64,000 nt of DNA from an uncultured bacterium (lineage in GTDB: Bacteria > Bacillota > Clostridia > Lachnospirales > Lachnospiraceae), in the NCBI GenBank assembly GCA_947647735.1, contig CANSLJ010000007.1, forward strand, positions 1 to 64,000. Direction: 5' to 3'. Each line of letters begins with the position of its first letter. Positions within the stretch are counted from its first letter, which is position 1. The position numbers were made by a program, and so were the translations under genes. Below the pieces are notes generated by a model. That model searched no databases, was not told the DNA's origin, and was given only the letters and a program-made list of their open reading frames with translations. Shown here piece by piece: positions 51,932-60,872 of the stretch.

Positions 51932-52846
51932 ATGACATTAGGACAGAAACTCAAAACACTATTAAAAGAAAAAAACATGACGCAGGAGGAGCTGGCGGAG
52001 CAGCTCGACGTATCAAGACAGGCAGTGGGAAAATGGGTGAATGACAAAGGCATTCCTGAAGTGGGAAAACTGATCCAGATCAGCAATCTGTTCGGGGTAT
52101 CTCTCGACTACCTGTTAAAAGAGGAAGAGCGGGAGAGTGCCTCCGGGGAGAACGGTTACTATGTCAGCGGGGAGATGCTGGAAGGGTATCTGGCATACAA
52201 GAAGCAGAACAGAAAAAGGATCGTGGGAGGCATCAGTCTGATCATGCTGGCAAATATCTTCAGTGATATAGGCAGTGTGGGCTTCCGCGGCATGATGGAG
52301 GCCATATACTGGATCGTGACACTGGCAGGGCTTGCTCTGCTGGTGTGGCAGTGTTTTCAGACAAAAAAATATCAGGAGATCAAAAATGAGAGGCTGATCT
52401 TTGACAACAAGGTTTATGATGCCTTTAAGGAGCGGCGCGAAGGGGAGCGGAAGAAGGCCGCCATTTTGATGATCGCCGGCATTGCGCTTCTGATCGTGGG
52501 CTCAGATATCATATCGTTTCTGACAGGGAGCACAGGACCGCAGGCATATGATGTTTCGGCGGATATTGCCGAATGGATCGTGGATACGGCGGGGCTTGCC
52601 TTTATCCTGTGGGCGGCAATGTCCTCCATGGCGGAGAGCGTGATCGTGAAAAACACGGAAGGCATGGCGGGAAAAGGCACAAGGGGATTCCGCTGGATCT
52701 ATTGGGCTGTTCCGGTTACGGCACTGGCGGTACTGGTGGGATTTGTTTCCAATATATGGAGCCCGATGGCACCTGTCATCGTTCTGCTCTGCGCGCTGCT
52801 TGTGACGGTGTGTAAGCTGCTTCTGGAGAAGCGGGAGGACAGGTGA
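51932..52846 (+). CDS. XRE HTH regulator with membrane domain
   Basis: 304 residues. HTH at 1-60 (LGQKLKTLLKEKNMTQEELAEQLDVSRQAVGKWVNDKG); then five or six membrane segments (RIVGGISLIMLANIF, IYWIVTLAGLALLVW, AAILMIAGIALLIVG and later). Membrane-anchored HTH proteins of this type are common in Firmicutes; how they signal is unclear. GAAGAGGAG precedes the start. The lipoprotein gene follows four bases after its stop. Confidence 0.82.
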   Translation: MTLGQKLKTLLKEKNMTQEELAEQLDVSRQAVGKWVNDKGIPEVGKLIQISNLFGVSLDYLLKEEERESASGENGYYVSGEMLEGYLAYKKQNRKRIVGGISLIMLANIFSDIGSVGFRGMMEAIYWIVTLAGLALLVWQCFQTKKYQEIKNERLIFDNKVYDAFKERREGERKKAAILMIAGIALLIVGSDIISFLTGSTGPQAYDVSADIAEWIVDTAGLAFILWAAMSSMAESVIVKNTEGMAGKGTRGFRWIYWAVPVTALAVLVGFVSNIWSPMAPVIVLLCALLVTVCKLLLEKREDR

Positions 52847-52849
52847 GAA

Positions 52850-53812
52850 ATGAAAAAAATATCACTTATTTTATTGCTTGCATTTAGTGCAGCAGGAATA
52901 TATGGCTGTAGTCAAAAAGAGTATTTCAGTAACGTTGAAGAAAAAAAACAATTTATTGAAATCATGACAGCTTCCGATGAGATGATTGGTATAATTGATA
53001 ATAATAAAGAGATAGAAAGGTTCGTAAAACAACTGGATATTGAATCCTGGAGTTATATGGAACAGCTGCCTGAAGATAGAGACTTGGTATATAGCTATAT
53101 ATCATATGAGGTAATTGATGAACCTCTGTTTTTACAGGATAAAACACAGTCAGTTAATTTGAGTACCATAGAATTATATATTTCCGGTAAAGGTGAATAT
53201 ATTATACGAAATTGTGTTCAAGGAGTAGAAACAATAGCTGGTATATCAGAAAAGGCGGGACGGTTTCTTAATGCGCCGGAAGACTTAGATTTAAATAAGC
53301 ACATGACAGCGAAGGACATACTGGATGGGTGGGGACTCGATTTTTATGTGTCGGACAGTGACATTGAAAAAGCAGATGATATGGAGAGTGCCCGATATTA
53401 TGAAGGAAAAACATCATTTACGGAAGAGGAACTGCTCAAGACTTCTAAAGAGCAGAAGATACAGTTTTATGGAGCAGACAAAAACACGCTGCTGAATGAA
53501 ACAGACGTTATTTCTGAAATAGCGCAATATCTAAATGGGCTGGCTCTGGATCAGTGGGAATATGTAGATGATGCACCAGATCCTGGAGAAGTTGAATGCC
53601 AAATTGTTAGATTTATGTTATCAAGGGATAGTAATAAAAAAGAGTTAAAAGAAGTATATACCCAGATACTCTATAAAAGCGATGATAATTATTATATTGA
53701 GGAAATAATTTCAGGTGAATATAGTGATCGGGGAGAATTTAAAACACATTATCAGGTGTCAGAGGATATAGCAGAATATATTTTATCATATTTAGAATCA
53801 TCCATAGAATAG
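52850..53812 (+). CDS. Secreted lipoprotein, unknown function
   Basis: 320 residues. Signal peptide with lipobox-like IYGC (Cys about 20): ISLILLLAFSAAGIYGCSQK. The mature part is acidic and has two similar halves, each around a WxYxxxxP motif (QLDIESWSYMEQLPED; GLALDQWEYVDDAPDP), suggesting an internal duplication. Preceded by AGGTGAGAA four bases downstream of the HTH gene, so possibly regulated with it. AT-richer than neighbours. Confidence 0.7.
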   Translation: MKKISLILLLAFSAAGIYGCSQKEYFSNVEEKKQFIEIMTASDEMIGIIDNNKEIERFVKQLDIESWSYMEQLPEDRDLVYSYISYEVIDEPLFLQDKTQSVNLSTIELYISGKGEYIIRNCVQGVETIAGISEKAGRFLNAPEDLDLNKHMTAKDILDGWGLDFYVSDSDIEKADDMESARYYEGKTSFTEEELLKTSKEQKIQFYGADKNTLLNETDVISEIAQYLNGLALDQWEYVDDAPDPGEVECQIVRFMLSRDSNKKELKEVYTQILYKSDDNYYIEEIISGEYSDRGEFKTHYQVSEDIAEYILSYLESSIE

Positions 53813-53919
53813 GTAAAATATATGGAATACATTGTGCCTTTTCTGTTTTCGCCCTGTTTTGTCAGGGAAACGGGTGAGAAATGGAAAAGATAGCGAGAAG
53901 AAAGGAACGGGTAATCGAT

Positions 53920-54483
53920 ATGAAAAAATACGGAAAAATTTTAATGATATGTTCTATTATAGCCTGTGTGCTGACAGGATGCGGCTTTTCGGATGAGGAC
54001 GGTTACGATGGTAAGAACCGGAACCAGATGGCGAAGCTGGAAATCTACGAGGCGGAAAGCGGAGTTCTGTTGAAAACCATAGAAGATGAGGAAATCCTGC
54101 ATCAGTATAATCAGGTGCTTTCCGGTTCTGAGGATAGAGTTTACAGCAGCTGGGAAGAGGAATACGAGGATGAGTACGAAGAGTATGAGGCATACGAAGC
54201 ATATGAAGAGAAGACAAAAGAACTAAAAGAAACCGCGGAGGCAGCGGGAGAGTCCGTAGAGATCATTGCCTACAAAGATCCGGCGGCGAGGTTCGGAAGT
54301 AAGGAACTGGAGAAAAACCATACGATCACGCTGTATCGTGACAGTAATATTGCGAAGATGACTGTGGCAGAGGAAAGTATAAAAAATATATCCTTGCCGG
54401 AGGAGTTTGTGACATTCTATTTTGAGATGCTCGAGGAGGAGATGAGATTTTATGAGGGGCTGGCCGCATCGGAGGGGGAGTGA
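53920..54483 (+). CDS. Small acidic lipoprotein
   Basis: 187 residues from ATG 53920, giving a normal lipoprotein signal ending LTGC (ILMICSIIACVLTGC). A start at 53881 (GGGTGAG site) would add 13 basic residues. The mature part has a Glu/Tyr-rich stretch (EEEYEDEYEEYEAYEAYEEK, about residues 78-97) and no named domain. Function unknown; probably shares regulation with the lipoprotein upstream. Confidence 0.65.
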   Translation: MKKYGKILMICSIIACVLTGCGFSDEDGYDGKNRNQMAKLEIYEAESGVLLKTIEDEEILHQYNQVLSGSEDRVYSSWEEEYEDEYEEYEAYEAYEEKTKELKETAEAAGESVEIIAYKDPAARFGSKELEKNHTITLYRDSNIAKMTVAEESIKNISLPEEFVTFYFEMLEEEMRFYEGLAASEGE

Positions 54484-54693
54484 AATATGATTATTCACTT
54501 TATAAGGAAAGATAGATAAAATTTTGCGGAATGCCGGAGAATTTTCTGAGAATAGGAGATAAAATGACAGAATATGGAAAATCCGGCGATGCCTCAGGCT
54601 TGAAGGAAAGAGGGGTAGGAAATATACTAAGTTGTATGAAAATATCAAAATTATGATATCTTAAAAAATCTGGTATAAAAAGGGGAATTTTAT

Positions 54694-55287
54694 ATGGAAC
54701 AGCTTCATGTACCGGTTACAAGAGATTCGGAGAAAATGCACAAGATCATTGATGAACTGATGAAGCAGGATAAGGAATTTCAGATCATGATAACGGTTTC
54801 TTCATCTGAAAAAAGCGGAGCGGCAGGGGAGAAGGATGTGGAAGTGAAATGGAGCGGAGAAAGTCAACTGCAGGCGGCGTCCATCCCTGCGGGGAGAGAG
54901 GCAGTGGCGGTGATGGCGGAACCTGCGCCCTCCTACGATCTGGAGACGGATGTGACGGACATGATCCATGAGATAGGTGTTCCCGCTCATATCAAAGGAT
55001 ACCAGTATCTGCGGGAGGCGATCATGATGTCGGTACGTGACATGGAGATGTTAAACTCCATCACCAAACTCCTCTATCCCTCCATCGCAAACAAATACCA
55101 GACCACCCCCAGCAGAGTGGAACGCGCCATCCGCCACGCCATCGAAGTAGCCTGGAGCCGTGGCCGAATGGAAACCTTGGACGCCCTTTTCGGCTACACC
55201 ATAAACACCGGCAAAGGGAAACCCACAAACTCGGAATTTATTGCTTTGATCACAGATAAACTGCGCTTAAAATATCGGGAAGCTTAG
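54694..55287 (+). CDS. Spo0A C-terminal DNA-binding domain protein, no receiver
   Basis: 197 residues. Residues about 90-197 are a nearly standard Spo0A effector domain ([22 protein letters not shown], then [21 protein letters not shown] with the recognition helix, and [12 protein letters not shown]). The N-terminal 85 residues ([25 protein letters not shown], then a flexible part) are not a receiver: the phosphorylation Asp is absent. It would bind 0A-box-like DNA without the phosphorelay, possibly competing with true Spo0A. From about 55065 codon use switches to C-rich, unlike the start of the gene. GGGG site precedes the start. Confidence 0.88.
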   Translation: MEQLHVPVTRDSEKMHKIIDELMKQDKEFQIMITVSSSEKSGAAGEKDVEVKWSGESQLQAASIPAGREAVAVMAEPAPSYDLETDVTDMIHEIGVPAHIKGYQYLREAIMMSVRDMEMLNSITKLLYPSIANKYQTTPSRVERAIRHAIEVAWSRGRMETLDALFGYTINTGKGKPTNSEFIALITDKLRLKYREA

Positions 55288-55376
55288 ACAACAACATCTG
55301 GAAAGTAAAATTTAATCTAAAAAACTTTAAGTTGTAGCTCCCAAAATATACTGCAAATGTATTGCACCATAACGTA

Positions 55377-55513
55377 GCCGCCAGAATGAAATATATCCTG
55401 CGAAGACTGTAAAAAAGCGCCGGCATTTGGCGAGGTATTTTCGAGCCTAGTGTCCGCTGCGCTTTTTTCCAAGCGAGAGCGTGTCTGAGCAGGATATATT
55501 TCATTCTGGCGGC
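55377..55513. repeat. Nested palindromic element (25-bp arms)
   Basis: GCCGCCAGAATGAAATATAT plus CCTGC (55377-55401) has its perfect 25-bp inverse at 55489-55513. Inside, AAAAAAGCGC (55411-55420) pairs with GCGCTTTTTT (55459-55468). The 137-bp element can fold into a long double hairpin and lies between the Spo0A-like gene and glgA. No flanking target duplication is obvious. It could be a small non-autonomous mobile palindrome or structured RNA. The rest of the 55288-55638 gap shows no gene. Confidence 0.75.
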
Positions 55514-55577
55514 GGCCTCTTATCAAAACCCCTGCCACAACTTAAAAAAAGGTCTTCCTTTACCCGAAACCTTGATG

Positions 55578-55583
55578 TATAAT
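55578..55583 (+). promoter_or_regulatory. -10 element of glgA promoter
   Basis: A perfect TATAAT at 55578-55583, 55 bases before the GGAGG of glgA. The -35 (TTCCTT, 17 bases upstream) is poor. Confidence 0.4.
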
Positions 55584-55638
55584 ACAGTTGTGAGATTGAT
55601 TTTACCTGACAAGAGACGGGGTAGGCAAACGGAGGTTA

Positions 55639-57090
55639 ATGATGAAAAACATACTTTTTATTGCATCAGAGGGAGTTCCCTTTATTAAAACAGGAGGATT
55701 GGCTGATGTGGTAGGTTCTTTGCCGAAATGCATCGACAAGGAATACTACGATGTGCGGGTTATGATTCCGAAATATTCCTGCATGTCAGATAAGATGAAG
55801 GAGAAATTAAGCTATAAAGCGCATTTCTATATGGATTTCCACTGGAAAGATGAATATGTGGGGATTCTGGAATCCGAAGTGGACGGTGTGAAATATTATT
55901 TTATCGATAATGAAGGATATTTCACAGGTGTAAAGCCCTATACGGATAATGCTTTATTTGAGATTGAAAAATATGCCTATTTCAGTAAGGCATGCCTTTC
56001 CGCACTGCCCGTGATCGGTTTCCGGCCTGACCTGATCCACTGCCATGACTGGCAGACAGGGCTTGTGCCTGTTTATCTGCATGAGCGTTTTCAGGGGAAC
56101 GAGTTCTTCCGCGGTATCAAGACGGTTATGACGATCCACAACCTGAAATTCCAGGGTAAATGGAATGTAAAAGATGTACAGGATATCACAGGACTGCCGG
56201 ACTATTACTTTACGCCGGATAAACTGGAGGCTTATAAAGATGCCAATCTGTTGAAGGGCGGCCTTGTGTTTGCGGACGCCATCACAACAGTGAGCGATAC
56301 TTATGCGGAGGAGATCAAGACCGAGTTCTACGGTGAGAATCTGGAGGGACTGCTTCGAGCAAGGAGCGGCGACCTGCGGGGTATCGTGAACGGTATCGAT
56401 TACGATGATTTCAATCCGGAGACAGATAAACATCTGGAATATCCGTATAACGCGATGAACTACCGGAAAGAAAAAGTGAAAAATAAACGTGCCCTGCAGA
56501 AAGAACTGGGACTGGAAGTAAATGACAAGATCATGATGATCGGTATCGTGTCAAGGCTCACAGACCAGAAGGGCTTTGACCTGATCGCTCATGTGATGGA
56601 TGAACTCTGTCAGGATGCGGTTCAGATCGTGGCGCTGGGAACCGGTGAAGAACGGTATGAGAACATGTTCCGCCATTTTGACTGGAAGTATAGCAATAAG
56701 GTATCGGCGAATATCTATTACTCTGATGCGCTGTCCCATAAGATCTACGGCGCATGCGACGCGTTCCTGATGCCGTCGCTGTTTGAGCCCTGCGGACTGT
56801 CCCAGCTCATGAGCCTGCGTTACGGCACACTGCCCATCGTCAGGGAGACAGGCGGACTGAAGGATACGGTGGAACCTTACAACGAGTATGAGAGCAGGGG
56901 CACAGGATTCAGCTTTGTGAACTATAATGCCCATGAGATGATGGCTACCGTGCGTTATGCGGAGCGGATCTACTATGATAAAAAGCGTGAGTGGAATAAG
57001 ATGGTGGACCGGGCTATGGCGGCAGACTTTTCATGGCATGTTTCGGCAACGAAATATCAGGAGATGTATGACTGGCTGATCGGCTATTAA
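55639..57090 (+). CDS. glgA: Glycogen synthase (ADP-glucose type, GT5)
   Basis: 483 residues. Transfers glucose from ADP-glucose to growing glycogen. GT-B fold with N-terminal KTGGLADVVGSLPK (residues about 15-28), HDWQTGLVPVYL, the VNGIDYDDFNP linker and EPCGLSQLMSLRYGTLPIVRETGGLKDTV near the C-terminus. GGAGG precedes ATG 55639, with a second ATG next to it. No other glycogen gene is in the window. Confidence 0.96.
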   Translation: MMKNILFIASEGVPFIKTGGLADVVGSLPKCIDKEYYDVRVMIPKYSCMSDKMKEKLSYKAHFYMDFHWKDEYVGILESEVDGVKYYFIDNEGYFTGVKPYTDNALFEIEKYAYFSKACLSALPVIGFRPDLIHCHDWQTGLVPVYLHERFQGNEFFRGIKTVMTIHNLKFQGKWNVKDVQDITGLPDYYFTPDKLEAYKDANLLKGGLVFADAITTVSDTYAEEIKTEFYGENLEGLLRARSGDLRGIVNGIDYDDFNPETDKHLEYPYNAMNYRKEKVKNKRALQKELGLEVNDKIMMIGIVSRLTDQKGFDLIAHVMDELCQDAVQIVALGTGEERYENMFRHFDWKYSNKVSANIYYSDALSHKIYGACDAFLMPSLFEPCGLSQLMSLRYGTLPIVRETGGLKDTVEPYNEYESRGTGFSFVNYNAHEMMATVRYAERIYYDKKREWNKMVDRAMAADFSWHVSATKYQEMYDWLIGY

Positions 57091-57165
57091 GTATGGAATA
57101 AACTCGATATGTGCAGAATAGGATGTACAGTGTACAGAGGACTCTGTATATAAGAGAGGCATAAG

Positions 57166-58797
57166 ATGGCAAAAAAGAAAGACAATTTTGTGATGCAGGC
57201 GGGGATTCTGGCGGCTGCCGGGATTATCGTCCGCATCATTGGTCTTTTGTATAATACACCAATGGTTGCCATCATCGGTGATGAGGGGTTCGGATATTAT
57301 GACAGCGCCTATGCGGCATACAGCATTGTACTGCTCATATCGTCCTACAGCATCCCGTCGGCGGTGTCCAAGGTTATTGCACAAAAGCTGGCTTTAAGAG
57401 AATATCGCAATGCGCACAGGATCTTCCGTTGTGCGTTTATTTATGTGCTGGTAGTCGGTGGTATTGCCAGCTTATTTGTGTTTTTCGGAGCAGGGCTTCT
57501 GGTGGAGATGGAGAGTGCGGTCCTGCCGCTCAGGGTGCTGGCTCCGACGATCTTTCTGAGCGGTATTCTGGGTGTGTTCCGGGGATATTTCCAGGCGCAC
57601 AAGACCATGGCGCAGACCTCCATCTCCCAGATCCTGGAGCAGCTTGCCAACGCCGGTGTCAGCATCGGTATGGCGTATGTGATGGTGAAGGCGGCAGCCG
57701 GGAAGGATATGTCAACAAAGGCGTCCTACGGCGCGGCGGGCGGCACCATCGGCACGGGCGCGGGGGTGCTGGTGGGCCTTCTGTTTATGCTGTGGATGTA
57801 CGCCCTGAACCGGAAGATGATCATGCGGCAGGTGGAGCGGGACTATCATCAGGAGGAGGATTCCTACGGGGAGATCTTTCGGACGATCCTGCTGGTGGTG
57901 ACGCCCTTTATTTTGAGTACTGGTATCTATAATGTCAATAATTTTCTGGATAAGACCATCTATCAGAAGCTGATGATGACGGTGATGGACTTAAAAGAGT
58001 CCGTGGTGGCGACAGACTTAAGCGCTATCGCCAAGGGGACAAAGATATCCAATATCCCGATCGCACTGGCATCCGCCATGGCGACTGCGCTGATACCGGG
58101 TATTTCCAGTGACTTTGTGAAAGGGGACAAAAGAGGCGTAAAGAAAAAGGTGGCGAAGTCCGTGAAGGTGACGATGCTGGTCTCCATTCCTGCGGCGGTG
58201 GGTATCGGGGTGCTGGCAAAACCTATCATGCAGGTGATCTTTAACCAGCCGGAGTCCCTCGATATCTCTTCGGCGCTGCTTACCGTAACTTCTCTCAGTA
58301 TCATCTTCTATGGTTTGTCCACGCTGACACAGGCGGTGCTGCAGTCCATCGGTAAGATGATCACGCCCATCGTCCATGCGGCAGTGGCACTGGCGATCCA
58401 TGCGGCGGTGATGTCGGTGATGCTTCTGTATCTGGACCAGGAATACCGTATGTATTACTATGTGATAGCGACAGTGCTGTATTCGGTGATCGTCAGCATT
58501 TTGAACGGGTATTCCCTGAAAAAGTATCTGAGATATAAGCAGGAAAAAGATAAGACTTTCCTGCGCCCTGTCTTTGCGTCGGTGATCATGGGGGCGGTGG
58601 CGTTCGGGGTATACCACGGTATCTATTATCTTGTTCCGATAAATATTTTGGCGCTGGGCATTGCGGTTGTTATAGCGGTGCTGGTGTATTTTGTACTGAT
58701 CATTGTGATCCGTGCCGTGACGGAGGAGGAGCTGCGGAGTATGCCGAAGGGACATCTGCTGGTGAAGATGGGGCGTAAGATGCGGCTTTTGAAGTGA
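57166..58797 (+). CDS. SpoVB-like polysaccharide/lipid flippase (MOP superfamily)
   Basis: 543 residues, about 14 membrane helices. Starts FVMQAGILAAAGIIVRIIGLLYNTPM, then GFGYYDSAYAAYSIVLLISSYSIPSAVSK, the pattern of SpoVB/MurJ-type flippases; later QPESLDISSALLTVTSLSIIFYGLSTLTQAVLQSIGK. Likely moves lipid-linked sugars for wall or cortex. Only three bases separate it from the histidine kinase gene, so both are probably cotranscribed. Confidence 0.92.
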   Translation: MAKKKDNFVMQAGILAAAGIIVRIIGLLYNTPMVAIIGDEGFGYYDSAYAAYSIVLLISSYSIPSAVSKVIAQKLALREYRNAHRIFRCAFIYVLVVGGIASLFVFFGAGLLVEMESAVLPLRVLAPTIFLSGILGVFRGYFQAHKTMAQTSISQILEQLANAGVSIGMAYVMVKAAAGKDMSTKASYGAAGGTIGTGAGVLVGLLFMLWMYALNRKMIMRQVERDYHQEEDSYGEIFRTILLVVTPFILSTGIYNVNNFLDKTIYQKLMMTVMDLKESVVATDLSAIAKGTKISNIPIALASAMATALIPGISSDFVKGDKRGVKKKVAKSVKVTMLVSIPAAVGIGVLAKPIMQVIFNQPESLDISSALLTVTSLSIIFYGLSTLTQAVLQSIGKMITPIVHAAVALAIHAAVMSVMLLYLDQEYRMYYYVIATVLYSVIVSILNGYSLKKYLRYKQEKDKTFLRPVFASVIMGAVAFGVYHGIYYLVPINILALGIAVVIAVLVYFVLIIVIRAVTEEELRSMPKGHLLVKMGRKMRLLK

Positions 58798-58800
58798 GAT

Positions 58801-60102
58801 ATGATCTATGTCGCAGACAATATTTTAAATTATCTGATCTATCTGTTTATCTGCCATTTCGGTTTCAGGCTGAGCCCGAGAAAAAACAGACTGTTTCCCG
58901 GCGCATCTATCCTGATCATGCTGCTTGCCGGCATGTTTAACTGGTATTTTGATACAAATTCCCCGCTTGTCTATATCTTCTGGAGTGTACTCGCCATCAG
59001 TCTGTTTTTTGAGGAAAGCCTGCTCCATCTTGTCATATTGAGTGCCGGCCTTATGTATTTTACGGGGATCATCGACAGCTTTAGTGTAACACTGATACAG
59101 GTTCTGCTGATAGGCGGAGGGATTTCCGGTACGGATATCACATGGTGGATGGAGCCTGCCTATCTTCTTTCGTTTCTCGTATATCTTCTGGTATATTTTC
59201 AGCTATTGAAAAAGAATGATGTTTATCTGTGTGATATAGAACTTAAATATAAGCTTGCGATTTTGATACAGGGCAGCATTTTTGAGATGTTTTATAATTA
59301 TGTATTTGTCTTTTTTAACGAGAATAGTTCGCGGTATGGCTGGAATGCCTATATCACTTTTTTGATCAGTATTGCAGGCGTGATCTATTCTGTTTTTCTG
59401 ACGCTCAGCCTTGCTATAAAAAATATACTGTCAAGGAGGCAGAACAGAGAGCTGCGATCCTTTATGCAGATGCAGAGACAGCAGTATGATTACCAGTTAC
59501 GGCAGTCAGAGGCGATACGGCGTTTCAGGCATGATCTGGTAAACCATATCGGCGTTCTCAGGGAGTTGGTCAGTCAGAAAAGAACCGACGATGCCAGAGA
59601 TTACATAGATACCATATGGGATATGAACAAAGATTTCGATTTAAAGATCCACACAGGAGATAGTTTTTTGGATGTTATCATGAATTATTATTTTTATCTT
59701 GCCGAGAAGGAGCATGTAAAGTTTGCTGTATCAGGAAAGCTGACTGAAAAACTGCCCATGGAGATGGTTGATCTGACAACTCTTATGGGAAATGTTTTGC
59801 AGAATGCCATGGAGGCTGCCACAAAAACACCTGCGCCTGAGATCACGGTCGCGCTTGTGGAACATAAAAATGAGACTTTTATCACAGTCAGCAACAGTGT
59901 TATGGAAAAGATAAATACAAAAAAGGGCTTCCTTATGACTTCAAAAAGGGATAAAGCAGACCATGGTTTTGGGTTGAAAAATATTGCAGTAGCAGTTGAA
60001 AAATATCACGGCGAATATGACATGGATTTTGTGTCAAAAGACGGGAAATCGATGTTTCGGATCAGTATTGCGGTTCCGAGGGGGAGCAGGGTATGCGGAT
60101 AG
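58801..60102 (+). CDS. GHKL-type sensor histidine kinase (AgrC-like)
   Basis: 433 residues. Six or so N-terminal helices (to about 210), a coiled linker (RRQNRELRSFMQMQRQQYDYQL), His244 in RRFRHDLVNHIGVL, and a GHKL ATPase with NVLQNAMEAATK and HGFGLKNIAVAVEKYHG. Such kinases usually sense autoinducing peptides. No agrB or agrD gene is next to it. It overlaps the regulator by 10 bases. Confidence 0.92.
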   Translation: MIYVADNILNYLIYLFICHFGFRLSPRKNRLFPGASILIMLLAGMFNWYFDTNSPLVYIFWSVLAISLFFEESLLHLVILSAGLMYFTGIIDSFSVTLIQVLLIGGGISGTDITWWMEPAYLLSFLVYLLVYFQLLKKNDVYLCDIELKYKLAILIQGSIFEMFYNYVFVFFNENSSRYGWNAYITFLISIAGVIYSVFLTLSLAIKNILSRRQNRELRSFMQMQRQQYDYQLRQSEAIRRFRHDLVNHIGVLRELVSQKRTDDARDYIDTIWDMNKDFDLKIHTGDSFLDVIMNYYFYLAEKEHVKFAVSGKLTEKLPMEMVDLTTLMGNVLQNAMEAATKTPAPEITVALVEHKNETFITVSNSVMEKINTKKGFLMTSKRDKADHGFGLKNIAVAVEKYHGEYDMDFVSKDGKSMFRISIAVPRGSRVCG

Positions 60103-60797
60103 GTATTGTCGAAGATGAAGCAGTATGGAGAGATAAGATCCAGTCTGATATTGAAAGATACTGCAGGGAGCATCATATTCCGTGCAATATATGTGCCTGC
60201 GGCAGCGGGAAGGATTTTATGGAAAATCCGGATGTGGACCTGTTGTTTTTGGATATTGAACTGGCGGAAGGTGAAGATGGTTTTGAAATAGCCGAAAAAC
60301 TGACGGCTTCCGGTAGCCAGTGCAAAATATGTTTTTTGACGTCGCATACGGAACTGGCAAGAATGGGCTACAGGGTAAATGCTTTCCGGTATATCGATAA
60401 AAGGCATATGGAAGAGATAGACGAAGCGATGGATTGTTTTCTGAAAACAAAGATTCAGGACAGGTTTATCTACTGTAAGGACGCTTTCGGCGCTTGCTTA
60501 AAGATCAATCTGAAAGAACTGCTTCTTATTGAGACAAGCGGGAGAAAATTGAAGTTTCTGATGCAGGACGGCTCGGAGCATCTTTGCGAAGGGCGGATGG
60601 CTGAGACAGCAGAGAACCTGTCGCAGTTTGGGTTTTATCAGATACAGCGGTCCTATATCGTTAATTTGAAATATGTCAAAGAGGCGGACAGCCGCGAGGT
60701 TACGCTTTGTAATGGAATGAAGGCGGCGATCGGGAGAGCGCACAGTAAGGAATTTAAGAAGTTGTTCTTCAGATGGCGGATGCGGTTTGGGGATTGA
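60093..60797 (+). CDS. LytTR-family response regulator (AgrA-like)
   Basis: 234 residues. Receiver with Asp54 in DLLFLDIELAEGEDGFEIA; C-terminal LytTR domain (about 125-225) with LLLIETSGRKLKFLMQDG and GFYQIQRSYIVNLKYVKEA. Partner of the overlapping kinase. Targets unknown; LytTR sites are not evident here. Confidence 0.92.
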   Translation: MRIGIVEDEAVWRDKIQSDIERYCREHHIPCNICACGSGKDFMENPDVDLLFLDIELAEGEDGFEIAEKLTASGSQCKICFLTSHTELARMGYRVNAFRYIDKRHMEEIDEAMDCFLKTKIQDRFIYCKDAFGACLKINLKELLLIETSGRKLKFLMQDGSEHLCEGRMAETAENLSQFGFYQIQRSYIVNLKYVKEADSREVTLCNGMKAAIGRAHSKEFKKLFFRWRMRFGD

Positions 60798-60810
60798 ATA
60801 GTGTGGTTTC

Positions 60811-60840
60811 TGCTATAACTTTATCTATAGCATTTATTTT
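60811..60840 (+). terminator. Weak terminator after LytTR gene
   Basis: TGCTATA (60811-60817) pairs with TATAGCA (60826-60832), 8-base loop, then TTTATTTTA. Confidence 0.55.
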
Positions 60841-60872
60841 AGATCAGGACAGTGATAAGGAGGAGAGCAGTA

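Noticed and set aside
55250-55504. 84-codon minus ORF through the palindromic element
   Set aside because: Overlaps Spo0A-like coding and a palindrome; no ribosome site; an accidental frame.
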